From Lysobacteraceae bacterium 2PB (GTDB lineage: Bacteria; Pseudomonadota; Gammaproteobacteria; Xanthomonadales; Xanthomonadaceae): 38,530 nucleotides of DNA. The notes under the pieces are model-generated. The model searched no databases and was not told the DNA's origin. It saw only the letters and a list, made by a program, of their open reading frames with translations. The position numbers were made by a program, and so were the translations under genes. Below are positions 21,848 to 32,007 of the stretch, piece after piece. Every line of letters begins with the position of its first letter. Position 1 is the stretch's first letter. The DNA lies in contig SCMT01000035.1 of assembly GCA_005502915.1 (NCBI GenBank), positions 1 through 38,530 of the forward strand. Direction: 5' to 3'.

Positions 21848-22684
21848 TCAGAAGTCGAACAACAATTTGCCCAGCGCGAAGACCGGCAGCGCGGCGAGCA
21901 CGCTGTCCACGCGGTCGAGCACGCCGCCGTGGCCGGGGATGAGGTTGCTGGAATCCTTCACGCCGACGTGGCGCTTGAGCAGGCTCTCGAACAGGTCGCC
22001 CACGACCGAGAACAGGATGGTCCACAGCGCGACCACCGCGATCGCCGGCAGCTGGCCCACGCTCGCGCCGGCCAGCGGTGCCGCGGCGACGGCGACGATC
22101 ATGCCGGCCACTGCGCCGCCGATCAGGCCTTCGACGGTCTTGTTCGGGCTGATGCGCGGGCTGAGCTTGGTCCGGCCGAATTTCCTGCCGACGAAGTAGG
22201 CGCCGCTGTCGGCGGCCCAGACGATGGCCAGGGCCAGCAGCAGCCAGCGGTTGCCGTGCGGCTGGCTGGCATGGATCAGGGCGAGGGCGCACCAGGCCGG
22301 GATGATGCTGAGCGTGGCGGCGGCGAGCTTGAAGACGCGACCGTAGCGGGCGTGGTCCGAGCCGAAGTCGTAGAACCGCAGCCACAGCGTGGCCAGGCAC
22401 CACCAGCCGACGCCGATCATCGTCATGATCTGGAACAGCACCAGCGATCCGCCGCTTTCCGAGCGCGAGGCCCAGACCAGGGCGACCATCAGCATCAGGT
22501 TCACCACCATCAGCACGCCGCGCGCGATGGGGTCCTCGATGTCGGTCAGTTTCAGCCATTCCCACAGCGCGATCAGGAAGGCCGCTGCGCTGACCGCCGC
22601 CATCCACGGCGTGGGCAGCAGCAGGACGGCGGTGATCGCCAGCGGGGCCATGACCAGGGCGGCCAGCGTGCGCGTCTTGGTCAT
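21848..22684 (-). CDS. cdsA: phosphatidate cytidylyltransferase
   Basis: A 278-residue multi-pass inner-membrane enzyme that makes CDP-diacylglycerol from phosphatidate and CTP, the branch point of phospholipid synthesis. The C-terminal signature [20 protein letters not shown] followed by VLDRVD is a complete match to the family pattern, with the metal-binding aspartates. Upstream there are about seven hydrophobic segments, with [15 protein letters not shown] being another conserved stretch. The start at 22684 overlaps the uppS stop by 4 nt and begins [16 protein letters not shown], a typical N-terminus. Confidence 0.96.
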   Translation of the reverse strand: MTKTRTLAALVMAPLAITAVLLLPTPWMAAVSAAAFLIALWEWLKLTDIEDPIARGVLMVVNLMLMVALVWASRSESGGSLVLFQIMTMIGVGWWCLATLWLRFYDFGSDHARYGRVFKLAAATLSIIPAWCALALIHASQPHGNRWLLLALAIVWAADSGAYFVGRKFGRTKLSPRISPNKTVEGLIGGAVAGMIVAVAAAPLAGASVGQLPAIAVVALWTILFSVVGDLFESLLKRHVGVKDSSNLIPGHGGVLDRVDSVLAALPVFALGKLLFDF

Positions 22685-23475
22685 GCGTCGATCCTGTCGG
22701 CGGAGGGAGGAGCGTCGGTGCCGGCCTGGGCCGAGCGGATCTGGGCACCGGTGAGGCCGAAACGGCGCTCGCGGTTGGCGAAATCGGCGAAGGCGGCGTC
22801 GAGCAGGGCGGTGTCGAGGTCCGGCCACAGCGTCTCGGTGAACCACAGCTCGGTGTAGGCCAGCTGCCAGAGCAGGAAATTGCTGATGCGGTGGTCGCCG
22901 CCGGTGCGGATGAACAGGTCGGGCGGCGGCAGGTCGGCCAGCGCCATGTGGCGGGCGACCGCGGCTTCGTCGATCTGCCCGGGGTGCAGGCGGCCTTCGG
23001 CGACCTCGACCGCCAGCGCGCGCGCGGCGTGGGCGATGTCCTGACGGCCGCCGTAGCTGGCGGCGATGGTCAGGTGCAGCGCGGTGTTGCCGGCGGTACG
23101 CACCTCGGCGTCGCGCATGCGCGCAACGATGTCGGGCTGGAAGCGGTCGCGTTCGCCGATGAAGCGCAGGCGCACGCCGCGACGGTGCAGCTCATCGACC
23201 TCGCGCTCCAGCGCGGCGAGGAACAGCTTCATCAGGCCGCCGACTTCCTCCTCGGGCCGTCCCCAGTTCTCGCTGGAGAAGGCGAAGAGGGTCAACGCCT
23301 CGACGCCGCGCGCCAGGCACACGTCGATGCAGACGTTGACCGCGCGCGCCCCGGCGCGATGACCGATCAGGCGCGGCCGCCGCCGGCGTTCGGCCCAGCG
23401 ACCATTGCCGTCCATGATGACGGCGAGGTGGCGCGGGACCCCGGGATGCGGTGCGGCGGATTGTGGCGAAGGCAT
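22681..23475 (-). CDS. uppS: undecaprenyl diphosphate synthase
   Basis: A 264-residue cis-prenyltransferase that extends farnesyl diphosphate with eight isopentenyl units to give C55-PP, the lipid carrier for peptidoglycan and O-antigen precursors. The catalytic aspartate is in VIMDGNGRWAERR, and HRAGARAV, FSSENWGRP, ERDRFQPD and the C-terminal IRTGGDHRISNFLLWQLAYTE segment follow the family. In E. coli the last motif reads RTGGEHRISN; here the glutamate is aspartate, a conservative change near the isopentenyl-PP site, while the metal-binding glutamate of YTELWF is kept. It lies 13 nt after frr and overlaps cdsA by 4 nt. Confidence 0.96.
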   Translation of the reverse strand: MPSPQSAAPHPGVPRHLAVIMDGNGRWAERRRRPRLIGHRAGARAVNVCIDVCLARGVEALTLFAFSSENWGRPEEEVGGLMKLFLAALEREVDELHRRGVRLRFIGERDRFQPDIVARMRDAEVRTAGNTALHLTIAASYGGRQDIAHAARALAVEVAEGRLHPGQIDEAAVARHMALADLPPPDLFIRTGGDHRISNFLLWQLAYTELWFTETLWPDLDTALLDAAFADFANRERRFGLTGAQIRSAQAGTDAPPSADRIDA

Positions 23476-23488
23476 GCCGGAACGGGCC

Positions 23489-24046
23489 TCAGACGGCCAT
23501 CAGTTCCTGTTCCTTGGCCTTGACCACCTCATCGACGTCCTTGATCGCCTTGTCCGTCAGCTTCTGGATCTCCTCCTCGCTGCGGCGCTCCTCGTCCTCG
23601 GTGATCTTCTTTTCCTTCAGCAGTTCCTTGATCTGCTGGTTGGCGTCGCGGCGGATGTTGCGGATCGCGACCTTGGTGTCCTCGCCTTCGCCGTGCACGT
23701 GCTTGGAGAGTTCCTTGCGGCGCTCCTCGGTGAGGGGCGGCAGGTTGATGCGGATGACGGTGCCGGCGGTGTTCGGGGTCAGGCCCAGGTCGGAGGCGTA
23801 GATGGCCTTCTCGACCGCGGCGACCATGTTCTTTTCCCACGGGGTGATCGTGAGCGAGCGGGCATCGGCGACGGCGATGCTGGCGACCTGCGACAGCGGC
23901 ATGTCCGAGCCGTAGTAGTTGACCTTGAGGTGCTCGACCAGCGAAGGCGAAGCGCGGCCGGTACGGACCTTGGTCAGGGTGTGGCGCAGCGCGTCGATGC
24001 TTTTGGCCATGCGCGCCTGGGCGTCTTTCTTGATGTCGTTGAGCAT
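23489..24046 (-). CDS. frr: ribosome recycling factor
   Basis: A 185-residue protein, standard for the family, that with EF-G splits post-termination ribosomes. It begins [22 protein letters not shown] and carries [21 protein letters not shown], the conserved loop in the ribosome-contacting domain, then [35 protein letters not shown] and [14 protein letters not shown] of the three-helix bundle. Start 24046 is the conserved ATG; a few upstream in-frame codons are not RRF-like. It is the first gene of the minus-strand envelope cluster here. pyrH, its usual upstream partner, is missing and a cation exporter takes that place. Confidence 0.97.
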   Translation of the reverse strand: MLNDIKKDAQARMAKSIDALRHTLTKVRTGRASPSLVEHLKVNYYGSDMPLSQVASIAVADARSLTITPWEKNMVAAVEKAIYASDLGLTPNTAGTVIRINLPPLTEERRKELSKHVHGEGEDTKVAIRNIRRDANQQIKELLKEKKITEDEERRSEEEIQKLTDKAIKDVDEVVKAKEQELMAV

Positions 24047-24120
24047 GCCGGTGGGTCCTGTCTCGAATGGTGGGGCGACGGCGCCCCGCGCGCGGGGCGG
24101 CCGGAGGGCCAAGGTCGTCG

Positions 24121-24126
24121 ATTATA
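24121..24126 (-). promoter_or_regulatory. -10 element upstream of frr
   Basis: A perfect TATAAT on the minus strand in otherwise GC-rich DNA, 74 nt before the frr start codon. No good -35 box lies 16-18 bp further upstream (GACGGC or ACGGCC). It could give frr and the envelope genes their own promoter. Confidence 0.45.
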
Positions 24127-24190
24127 TGCGAAGCGGCGGGCCGGGCCGTCCGCGCATGGCCCTGGCGGTGACCATGCCTCCGCCCGGCGG

Positions 24191-25249
24191 TCAGTCGCGC
24201 GGCACCAGGCCGTGCGGCGCGCGGTCGTGGCGGTCGTGCTCGCAGGCCCGGCCGTGTTCGATCTGCAGGGTCGGGTGATTGATGCCGAACCGGGTGTCGA
24301 GGCCATGCACCACGGCGTCGATGAAGGCGTCGTGATCGTCCGTCGCCGGGCGCACGAGGTGCGCGGTCAGCGCGATCTCGCCCGCGCCCAGCGACCAGAT
24401 GTGCAGGTGGTGGACCGCCTGGACGCCCGGCTGCTCCGCCAGCCAGGCATGGACCGCGCCCTGGTCGACATGGCGCGGTACGGCGTCCATCGCCGCTTCG
24501 AAGGCATCCCGGAGCAGCCGCGTGGCGGTGACCGCCACCACCACCGCCACCAGCAGGGCGGTGGCCGGGTCCAGCCAGCGCCAGTCGAACCAGAGCATGC
24601 CCAGGCCCGCCAGCACCGCTGCCAGCGATACGGCGGCGTCGCCGATCAGGTGCAGGAAGGCGCCACGCCGGTTGAGGTCGTGGCTGTGGCTGTGGCCGCC
24701 GTGGCCGTCGCGCATCAGCCAGGCCGCGCCGAGGTTGATCGCGATGCCGATCGAGGCGACCACGATGATCGGCATCGGCGGGATCTCCGGCGGCGAGGAG
24801 AACCGGCGCAACGCTTCCCAGCCCAGGGCGCCGCTGAAGCCGACCAGCAGCAGGGCGTTGCCGAGCGGCGAGAGCAGGGTGGCGCGTCTCCAGCCGTAGG
24901 TGTGGCGTTCGGTCGGCGCGCGGCGGGCCATCGATGCTGCGGCCCAGGCCATCGACAGGCCCAGCACGTCGCCGAAGTTGTGCAGTGCGTCGGAGAGCAG
25001 GGCCAGCGAATCGGTCCAGAAGCCGTAACCCGCTTCCAGCACGGTGTAGGCGAGGTTGATCAGGGTCGCGATCGCGAACGCGCGGGTACCGGTGGCGAAG
25101 CCGTGGCTGTGTCCGTGCCCGTGGTCATGCCCGTGCCCATGTTCATGTCCATGTCCATGTCCATGACCTGCATGGTCGTGCGCATGGCCATGGGCATGGC
25201 CGGCGTGGTCGTGCGAAGGATGGGGCGTGTGATGATCGTGCGCAGGCAT
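24191..25249 (-). CDS. cation diffusion facilitator exporter, zinc type, His-rich N-terminus
   Basis: A 352-residue cation/proton antiporter of the CDF family (ZitB/CzcD group), exporting Zn2+ or a similar divalent metal from the cytoplasm. Residues 1-50 hold 22 histidines in HG/HD/HA repeats, a metal-binding cytoplasmic tail. Six membrane helices follow from about residue 57. The transport site has the zinc-type H-x-x-x-D in both helix 2 (SDALHNFGDVLG) and helix 5 (HLIGDAAVSLAA). A second His-rich loop (RDGHGGHSHSHDLNRRG) lies between helices 4 and 5. The C-terminal cytoplasmic domain contains VHHLHIWSLGAGEIALTAH. No metal regulator is next to it. It occupies the place where pyrH normally precedes frr. 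Confidence 0.93.
   Translation of the reverse strand: MPAHDHHTPHPSHDHAGHAHGHAHDHAGHGHGHGHEHGHGHDHGHGHSHGFATGTRAFAIATLINLAYTVLEAGYGFWTDSLALLSDALHNFGDVLGLSMAWAAASMARRAPTERHTYGWRRATLLSPLGNALLLVGFSGALGWEALRRFSSPPEIPPMPIIVVASIGIAINLGAAWLMRDGHGGHSHSHDLNRRGAFLHLIGDAAVSLAAVLAGLGMLWFDWRWLDPATALLVAVVVAVTATRLLRDAFEAAMDAVPRHVDQGAVHAWLAEQPGVQAVHHLHIWSLGAGEIALTAHLVRPATDDHDAFIDAVVHGLDTRFGINHPTLQIEHGRACEHDRHDRAPHGLVPRD
25103..25215 (+). repeat. degenerate hexamer repeat coding the His-rich tail
   Basis: Tandem six-base units of the type ATGTCC/GTGCCC, given on the plus strand, with the perfect core ATGTCCATGTCCATGTCC at 25145-25162. On the coding strand they give alternating His and Gly/Asp/Ala codons in the CDF protein. 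Such repeats can change copy number by slippage in whole codon pairs. Confidence 0.8.
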
Positions 25250-25282
25250 GCCGGCATTCTGCGCCGCAGGGTGTTGCGGACA

Positions 25283-25594
25283 CTATCCGCCCGAGTCTGC
25301 GCTCGCCCGTCCGCCCGTCGCGATGCGGCGGGCATTGACGAACAGCGCGATCGCCAGGAGCGCGAACAGCACCGACGCCCCCAGCAGCAGCGAGCCGCTG
25401 CCCACCGCGAGCCGATCGGTCAGCCAGCCGTACGGCCGGTCCCGCTGCGGCAGGCCGTACAGGCCCGGCAAAAGGATCAGTACAGCGCCGACCACGGCGC
25501 TGCACAGCGACGGGACCACGCCGAGCCACCAGACGATGCGCCTGGCGATCCGTGCGCGATGCCCATCATCCCCGTTGCTCCCGTCGCCCACCAC
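25283..25594 (-). CDS. small hypothetical membrane protein coupled to the peptide transporter
   Basis: I do not recognise this 103-residue protein. It has a short polar, basic N-terminus, two clear hydrophobic segments (VVPSLCSAVVGAVLILLPGLYGL and LAVGSGSLLLGASVLFALLAIALFV, each about 23-25 residues, around 26-48 and 64-88), and a short polar tail, so it is probably an inner-membrane hairpin. It starts with GTG at 25594, three bases after the transporter stop codon, so it is likely translated by coupling with it. Nothing in the sequence gives its role. A start two codons later is possible. Compositionally like its neighbours. Confidence 0.65.
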   Translation of the reverse strand: MVGDGSNGDDGHRARIARRIVWWLGVVPSLCSAVVGAVLILLPGLYGLPQRDRPYGWLTDRLAVGSGSLLLGASVLFALLAIALFVNARRIATGGRASADSGG

Positions 25595-25597
25595 GCA

Positions 25598-27187
25598 TCA
25601 CTCGCGCGTCAGGCGCTTGAGCAACGGCGTGGCCAGGAACAGCAGCGCGCCGGCGGCCAGACCGATCCACATCATCCGGGTGAAGACATCGGTGTACAGC
25701 GCCAGCGCCGCCGCCACGTCATATTTGCCGGCCGCATCCGGCTCGATCGCGGCCCAGGTGCCGAGACGGCCGGCGATGATCTCGCCGAAGGCCGAGAACA
25801 GGAACCACGCGCCCATCATCAGGCCCACGGCGCGCGGGATGGACAGTCGCGTCACCGCCGACAGGCCGACCGGCGAGAGCACCATTTCGCCCATCACCAG
25901 CACGGCATAGGCGAGGATCATCCACCACAGGCTGGTCTTGCCCGACTCGCCGGGATTGGCCGCTGCATACGCGAGGATGCCGAAGGACAGCCCGCAGAAC
26001 ACCAGGCCCCAGGCGAACTTCGCCGGATAGCTGGGATTGAGCCCGGCCTTGTCCAGCTTCGGCCAGAGCCAGGCGAAGGGGAAGCTGAACAGGATGACGC
26101 AGAGCGCGCCGATCGCCGTGGTCTGTCCGGCCGTCCACTCGATGCCGAAGGTGGTGCGATCCATGCCGATTTCGGCCATCAGCACCCACGGGCCGTAGGT
26201 CTGCTCGTAGAGGCCCCAGAACAGCGCGCTGACGGTGATCAGCACCATCAGCATGATCATCCCGCCCTTCTCGCTGCGCGACAGGCCCGAGAACATCAGC
26301 TTCACGAACCACACGTACAGCGCGGCGCCCATGACGACCGCGACCACCTCGGTCAGCGTGACCTGGTGTCCGCCCATCAAGGCGGTCAGCGGCCCGAAAT
26401 CGATGCGGGTCTGCAGCACCTGCCACACGACCACCGTCAGCACCAGCGCCCCCAGGTAGATCAGCCATTCGCGCGACAGTCCTGCGAATGCCGCCGCCTT
26501 CAGCATCACCGGGTCGGCCGGCTCGGCGTGGTTGTGCAGGTGCTTCTGGCCGATGACGAACTGGATCAGGCCCAGTGCCATCATCACGCCGGCCAGCGCG
26601 AAGCCGTAGCCCCAGCCGATCTTCTCGCCGATCCAGGCGACGATCAGCGAGGAGAGGAACGCGCCGACGTTGATGCCCATGTAGAAGATGGTGAAACCCG
26701 AGTCCCGACGCGGATCGTCGGCGGAATAGAGGCGGCCGACGATCGTCGAGATGTTCGGCTTGAGGAAGCCGACCCCGACGCCGATCAGCGCCAGCGAGAA
26801 GTACATGACCTGGATCGCGAATCCGTCGCGCACCGCGTTGTCAGGGGTGGTGCCGGTGGCCGCGCTGCCGGTGTACGCCATGCCGAGCTGGCCGAGCACC
26901 AGCAGGATGCCGCCGAACAGCACGGCCTTGCGCATGCCGAGATAACGATCGGCGAGCAGGCCGCCGAGCAGGGGCAGGGCATAGGCCAGGCCGGCGTAGG
27001 TGCCCAGCAGCAGCGTGCCGTCGGCCTGGGCGAACAGGTGGTGCTTGACCAGGTACAGCAACAACAGCGCCTTCATGCCGTAGAAGGCGAAGCGCTCCCA
27101 CATCTCGGTCATGAAGCAGACGTACAGGCCTTTGGGATGGCCGAAGAGTTCGTCCTGTGCGGACGCGGCGGGAGCGGTGTTGGACAC
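25598..27187 (-). CDS. POT/PTR family proton-coupled peptide transporter
   Basis: A 529-residue major-facilitator transporter of the proton-dependent oligopeptide (DtpT-like) family, importing di- and tripeptides. The ExxER proton-coupling motif lies in TEMWERFAFYGMKALLLLYL in helix 1. The PTR2 signature FTIFYMGINVGAFLSSLIVA is near residues 140-160. About 14 membrane helices can be drawn, with the extra pair between the two six-helix bundles usual for bacterial members. The start is GTG at 27187 (SNTAPAASA); an in-frame GTG 48 nt upstream would add a non-conserved leader. The helix 10 region (EQTYGPWVLMAEIGMDRTTFG) is typical. Divergent from a secreted S9 peptidase, suggesting joint use of extracellular peptides. 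Confidence 0.94.
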   Translation of the reverse strand: MSNTAPAASAQDELFGHPKGLYVCFMTEMWERFAFYGMKALLLLYLVKHHLFAQADGTLLLGTYAGLAYALPLLGGLLADRYLGMRKAVLFGGILLVLGQLGMAYTGSAATGTTPDNAVRDGFAIQVMYFSLALIGVGVGFLKPNISTIVGRLYSADDPRRDSGFTIFYMGINVGAFLSSLIVAWIGEKIGWGYGFALAGVMMALGLIQFVIGQKHLHNHAEPADPVMLKAAAFAGLSREWLIYLGALVLTVVVWQVLQTRIDFGPLTALMGGHQVTLTEVVAVVMGAALYVWFVKLMFSGLSRSEKGGMIMLMVLITVSALFWGLYEQTYGPWVLMAEIGMDRTTFGIEWTAGQTTAIGALCVILFSFPFAWLWPKLDKAGLNPSYPAKFAWGLVFCGLSFGILAYAAANPGESGKTSLWWMILAYAVLVMGEMVLSPVGLSAVTRLSIPRAVGLMMGAWFLFSAFGEIIAGRLGTWAAIEPDAAGKYDVAAALALYTDVFTRMMWIGLAAGALLFLATPLLKRLTRE

Positions 27188-27330
27188 GGCGGGTTCCGGG
27201 TGATGTGACCGGCGGAGTATGCCAGTCCCGGACACCCGGACGGCAAGGTATGCATGGTGGGCGGGCTATCCCGGGGGCGGCCGATCGGCCTACCATCGCG
27301 TTTTTCCCACGCTGCCCCATCGGAAAGCCC

Positions 27331-29418
<2,088 letters not shown>

Positions 29419-29453
29419 TCGCCGCCGCCGCGGCGTTCGCGGCGTCCGCAACG

Positions 29454-29485
29454 CGAAAAGCCCCGGGCATGCCCGGGGCTTTTCG
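29454..29485. terminator. bidirectional terminator between convergent genes
   Basis: A perfect 15-nt inverted repeat, CGAAAAGCCCCGGGC and GCCCGGGGCTTTTCG, with a two-base centre (effectively a CATG loop). The arms end in A/T runs, so either strand gives a GC stem followed by TTTTCG. It lies between the plus-strand S9 peptidase and the minus-strand secreted protein and should stop transcription from both sides. Confidence 0.9.
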
Positions 29486-29509
29486 TTTGCCGCGCGGGGG
29501 AGGTGCGCG

Positions 29510-30349
29510 TCAGTTCAGCGGGCAGCCCTGGTTGTTGTACGCATCCAGGGTCGCGGCCAGGCCGAGCATCACGTCGCGGTCGTTGCTGTTGAGCGCGAAG
29601 GTCACGAACTGCTGCACGTCGCTGCGGCTCAGGCGGTAGTCGACCCGCGACGAACCGGCGTTGAGCAGCGCGGCCACGGCCTGCTTCTGCAGCAGTCGCT
29701 TCGCGCCCTCGACGCCCGGGCCGCCCTTGTACTCCAGCGCATTGATCAGGGTGTCGGCGTACGCGTTCGGGCCGAAGTAGTTCCGCAGGCCGTGGCTGGT
29801 GGCGATGTCGGCCGGCCAGGACGCGAAGTGCTGGCTCTGCTTCCAGTAGCCCAGGGTGCATCCGTTGAAATTCTGCTGCGGCAGCGAATAGCAGAACGTG
29901 GCGCTGCGCAGGGGTTCGTAGGCCGGCTTCACCAGCGGATCCGGCTGGACGAGGTTGCCGTGCAGGTTGCGATCGGTGTCGACGATCGGGTCGTAGCTGT
30001 ACGCGAACCCGCCGTTCTGGCCCTGGATGATCACATGGTGGATCGACTGGCCGGTGCTGTACTGGTACCAGTCGAGGATCGGGCCATTGGTGGTGTTGTA
30101 GTAGATCGTGGCCAGTTCGAGCGTGCCGTCGGTGTGCATCGCCGGACCGTCGGGCAGCGGCGTGACGGTCATTTCGCGCAGGATGTGCGCGGTATCGAAA
30201 TCCCTGCAGCTGAAGCCCGCCGGGACCGGCGTGGGCGTGCCGATGGGATAGCCGCTGGCGGCGGCCTGGGTGGTGGTCAGCGCGACGGCCAGCGTCGCGG
30301 CGGCGGCCATGGCGTGGGTGCGCAGGCGCGCGGACGGCGAGAACTTCAT
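29510..30349 (-). CDS. secreted hypothetical protein with a C-x-x-GYWK motif
   Basis: A 279-residue secreted protein with a signal peptide (residues about 1-32, basic start, hydrophobic AAAATLAVALTTT, cleavage near AAAS). I do not know its function. The mature part has cysteine in GFSCRDF, then beta-rich sequence with aromatic residues. The striking segment is NGCTLGYWKQSQHFASWP (about residues 160-177), a variant of the CTxGYWKNH motif seen in several families of exported proteins of marine and soil bacteria. Behind it is a helical region (FGPNAYADTLINALEY, KRLLQKQAVAALLNAG) and a final NNQGC, whose cysteine may pair with an earlier one. No anchor, sortase or PEP-CTERM-like tail is seen, so it may be released or bound by a partner. 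Confidence 0.75.
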   Translation of the reverse strand: MKFSPSARLRTHAMAAAATLAVALTTTQAAASGYPIGTPTPVPAGFSCRDFDTAHILREMTVTPLPDGPAMHTDGTLELATIYYNTTNGPILDWYQYSTGQSIHHVIIQGQNGGFAYSYDPIVDTDRNLHGNLVQPDPLVKPAYEPLRSATFCYSLPQQNFNGCTLGYWKQSQHFASWPADIATSHGLRNYFGPNAYADTLINALEYKGGPGVEGAKRLLQKQAVAALLNAGSSRVDYRLSRSDVQQFVTFALNSNDRDVMLGLAATLDAYNNQGCPLN

Positions 30350-30414
30350 GGAGGGGCCCCTGTGGATTCGAGTGCGCCGTCCTGGCGGTCTGCTGCGTCC
30401 TGCGGGAATGAAAA

Positions 30415-30430
30415 CGTGATCAATATAACA
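30415..30430. promoter_or_regulatory. candidate CRP/Clp site 1
   Basis: CGTGA-TCAATA-TAACA matches eight of ten positions of the CRP consensus TGTGA-N6-TCACA. It sits in an AT-rich island, rare here, about 65 nt upstream of the secreted-protein start and 214 nt before the DUF819 start. An overlapping TATATT (minus strand, 30422-30427) might be the -10 box of the secreted-protein gene. Prediction only. Confidence 0.35.
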
Positions 30431-30437
30431 AAACGGA

Positions 30438-30453
30438 CGTGATATGCCTCATG
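30438..30453. promoter_or_regulatory. candidate CRP/Clp site 2
   Basis: CGTGA-TATGCC-TCATG matches seven of ten positions of the same consensus. Its centre lies 23 bp from site 1, about two helical turns. The 294-nt gap from 30350 to 30643 holds these two sites and otherwise no gene that I can support. Confidence 0.3.
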
Positions 30454-30643
30454 AAAACCCGCCATGTGCACCCGGAGATACCTTCGTTGCGGATTTCGTG
30501 CGAATGGCGGGCCGGTGTCGGTCAGCGTCCCGCGGATGTCGATGGACGCAACGTGCCTGCCATGGCGGCCTGCGATCGCGGCGTGCACCCGCGCCTGCCC
30601 TCGGGCATGATCCGGGGCCGTTCCGCCTCCGAGCTTCCTGCCC

Positions 30644-31906
30644 ATGGCCGCACCCGATACCGCCATCGCCACCCCGCCCCCGATGATCGCCAACGATGCC
30701 GTGGTCCTCGGCATGCTCGCCGTGATCCTCGGCTTCGTCTTCTGGAGCTCGTCGCGGAGCGAGGGGTTCTGGAAGAAGTTCTACGGCATCGTGCCGGCGC
30801 TGCTGCTCTGCTACTTCCTGCCGGCGCTGCTGAATTCCTTCGGCGTGATCGACGGCAAGGCCTCGGGCCTGTATCCGATGGCCCGCGACTACCTGCTGCC
30901 CAGCGCACTGGTGCTGCTGTGCGTGGCCATCGACTTCAAGGCGATCCTGCGCCTCGGGCCGAAGGCGGTCATCATGTTCCTCACCGGCACGGCGGGCGTG
31001 ATGCTCGGCGCGGTCGTGTCGCTGCTGGCGATGCAGGCCATCCATCCCGAAACCGTGGCGGGCGAGACCTGGCGGGGCATGACCACCGTCGCCGGCTCCT
31101 GGATCGGCGGCGGCGCCAACCAGGCGGCGATGAAGGAGGTCTACGAAGTCGACGCCACCCTGTTCGGACAGTTCGCCGCCGTGGACGTGCTGGTGGCCAG
31201 CCTGTGGATGGCGGTACTGCTGTTCCTCGCCGCGCGCAGTGAGGCCTTCGACCGCTGGACGCGCGCCGACACCTCGGCGATCGAGGAGGTGAAGAAGCGC
31301 ATCGAGAGCTACCAGAGCGAGCATGCGCGCAATCCCTCGCTGACCGACCTGATGATCATCCTCGCGGTCGGCCTGGGCGCGACGGGCCTGTCGCATGCGA
31401 TCACCGATCCCACCGTCGCGTGGATCAAGTCGCTGCCCGCCGAATGGAAGCTGGAGGAATACAGCCTGACCGCGAAGTTCTTCTGGATCACGATCCTCGC
31501 CACCACCTTCGGCCTGCTGCTCAGCTTCACCCGCGCGCGCAAGCTCGAAGGCGCCGGCGCGTCGAAGATCGGTTCCGTCATGCTCTACGTGCTGGTCGCC
31601 ACCATCGGCATGCAGATGGATCTCGGCGCATTGATCGAACGTCCGTGGTTGTTCGGACTGGGCGTGATCTGGATCTGCGTCCACGGCGGCCTGATGCTGC
31701 TGATGGCCAAGCTGATCCGCGCGCCGCTCTTCTTCATGGCCGTGGGCTCGCAGGCCAACATCGGCGGCGCCGCATCGGCCCCCGTGGTCGCCAGCGCCTT
31801 CCACCCCTCGCTCGCCCCGGTCGGCGTGCTGCTTGCCGTGCTCGGCTACGCCCTGGGCACCTACTGCGCCTACATCGTCGGGCAGATCCTGATGCGGATG
31901 GCCTGA
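30644..31906 (+). CDS. DUF819 family membrane protein (YjcL-like permease)
   Basis: A 420-residue integral membrane protein of the DUF819 family, related to bile-acid/sodium symporter-type and CPA-like permeases. About ten to eleven helices can be drawn (first VLGMLAVILGFVFWSS, last YALGTYCAYIVGQIL). Family-typical stretches are TTVAGSWIGGGANQAAMKEV, with a glycine-rich helix break, and the C-terminal VGSQANIGGAASAPVVASAF, which mirrors it and suggests an inverted repeat of two halves. The substrate is unknown. No Shine-Dalgarno sequence is obvious before 30644; an in-frame ATG 39 nt downstream (MIANDAVVL) is an equally good start. The stop codon lies within a 14-bp tandem repeat. Confidence 0.88.
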   Translation: MAAPDTAIATPPPMIANDAVVLGMLAVILGFVFWSSSRSEGFWKKFYGIVPALLLCYFLPALLNSFGVIDGKASGLYPMARDYLLPSALVLLCVAIDFKAILRLGPKAVIMFLTGTAGVMLGAVVSLLAMQAIHPETVAGETWRGMTTVAGSWIGGGANQAAMKEVYEVDATLFGQFAAVDVLVASLWMAVLLFLAARSEAFDRWTRADTSAIEEVKKRIESYQSEHARNPSLTDLMIILAVGLGATGLSHAITDPTVAWIKSLPAEWKLEEYSLTAKFFWITILATTFGLLLSFTRARKLEGAGASKIGSVMLYVLVATIGMQMDLGALIERPWLFGLGVIWICVHGGLMLLMAKLIRAPLFFMAVGSQANIGGAASAPVVASAFHPSLAPVGVLLAVLGYALGTYCAYIVGQILMRMA

Positions 31907-31932
31907 TGCGCATGGCCTGATGCGCATGGCTT
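31891..31932 (+). repeat. three tandem copies of a 14-bp unit over a stop codon
   Basis: Units GATGCGGATGGCCT, GATGCGCATGGCCT and GATGCGCATGGCTT are directly adjacent. The first unit codes the last residues of the DUF819 protein and its TGA stop spans the first junction. Copy-number change could not alter the stop but would change the short 3' spacer. Confidence 0.85.
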
Positions 31933-31959
31933 GATCGCCAGCGAGACGCGCAACGAAAA

Positions 31960-31982
31960 ACGGGCCGCATCATGCGGCCCGT
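31960..31982 (-). terminator. terminator of the second S9 peptidase gene
   Basis: The stem ACGGGCCGC/GCGGCCCGT (extendable to 11 bp) has a five-base loop. On the minus strand it is followed by TTTTTCG, 25 nt after the stop codon of the S9 gene at 32008. On the plus strand the tail is only TCTCG, so it may act weakly for the DUF819 gene as well. Confidence 0.85.
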
Positions 31983-32007
31983 TCTCGTGTTGCCCTGGCG
32001 AAGCGCC

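Noticed and set aside
25103-25215. Short regular repeats considered as a CRISPR array
   Set aside because: The units are six bases, continuous, and code for the His-rich tail; there are no spacers.
23405-27208. 1267-codon plus-strand open frame across frr, the CDF gene and the peptide transporter
   Set aside because: It spans several real genes and intergenic gaps on the other strand; no start context or domain. A frame this long is expected by chance in such GC-rich DNA.
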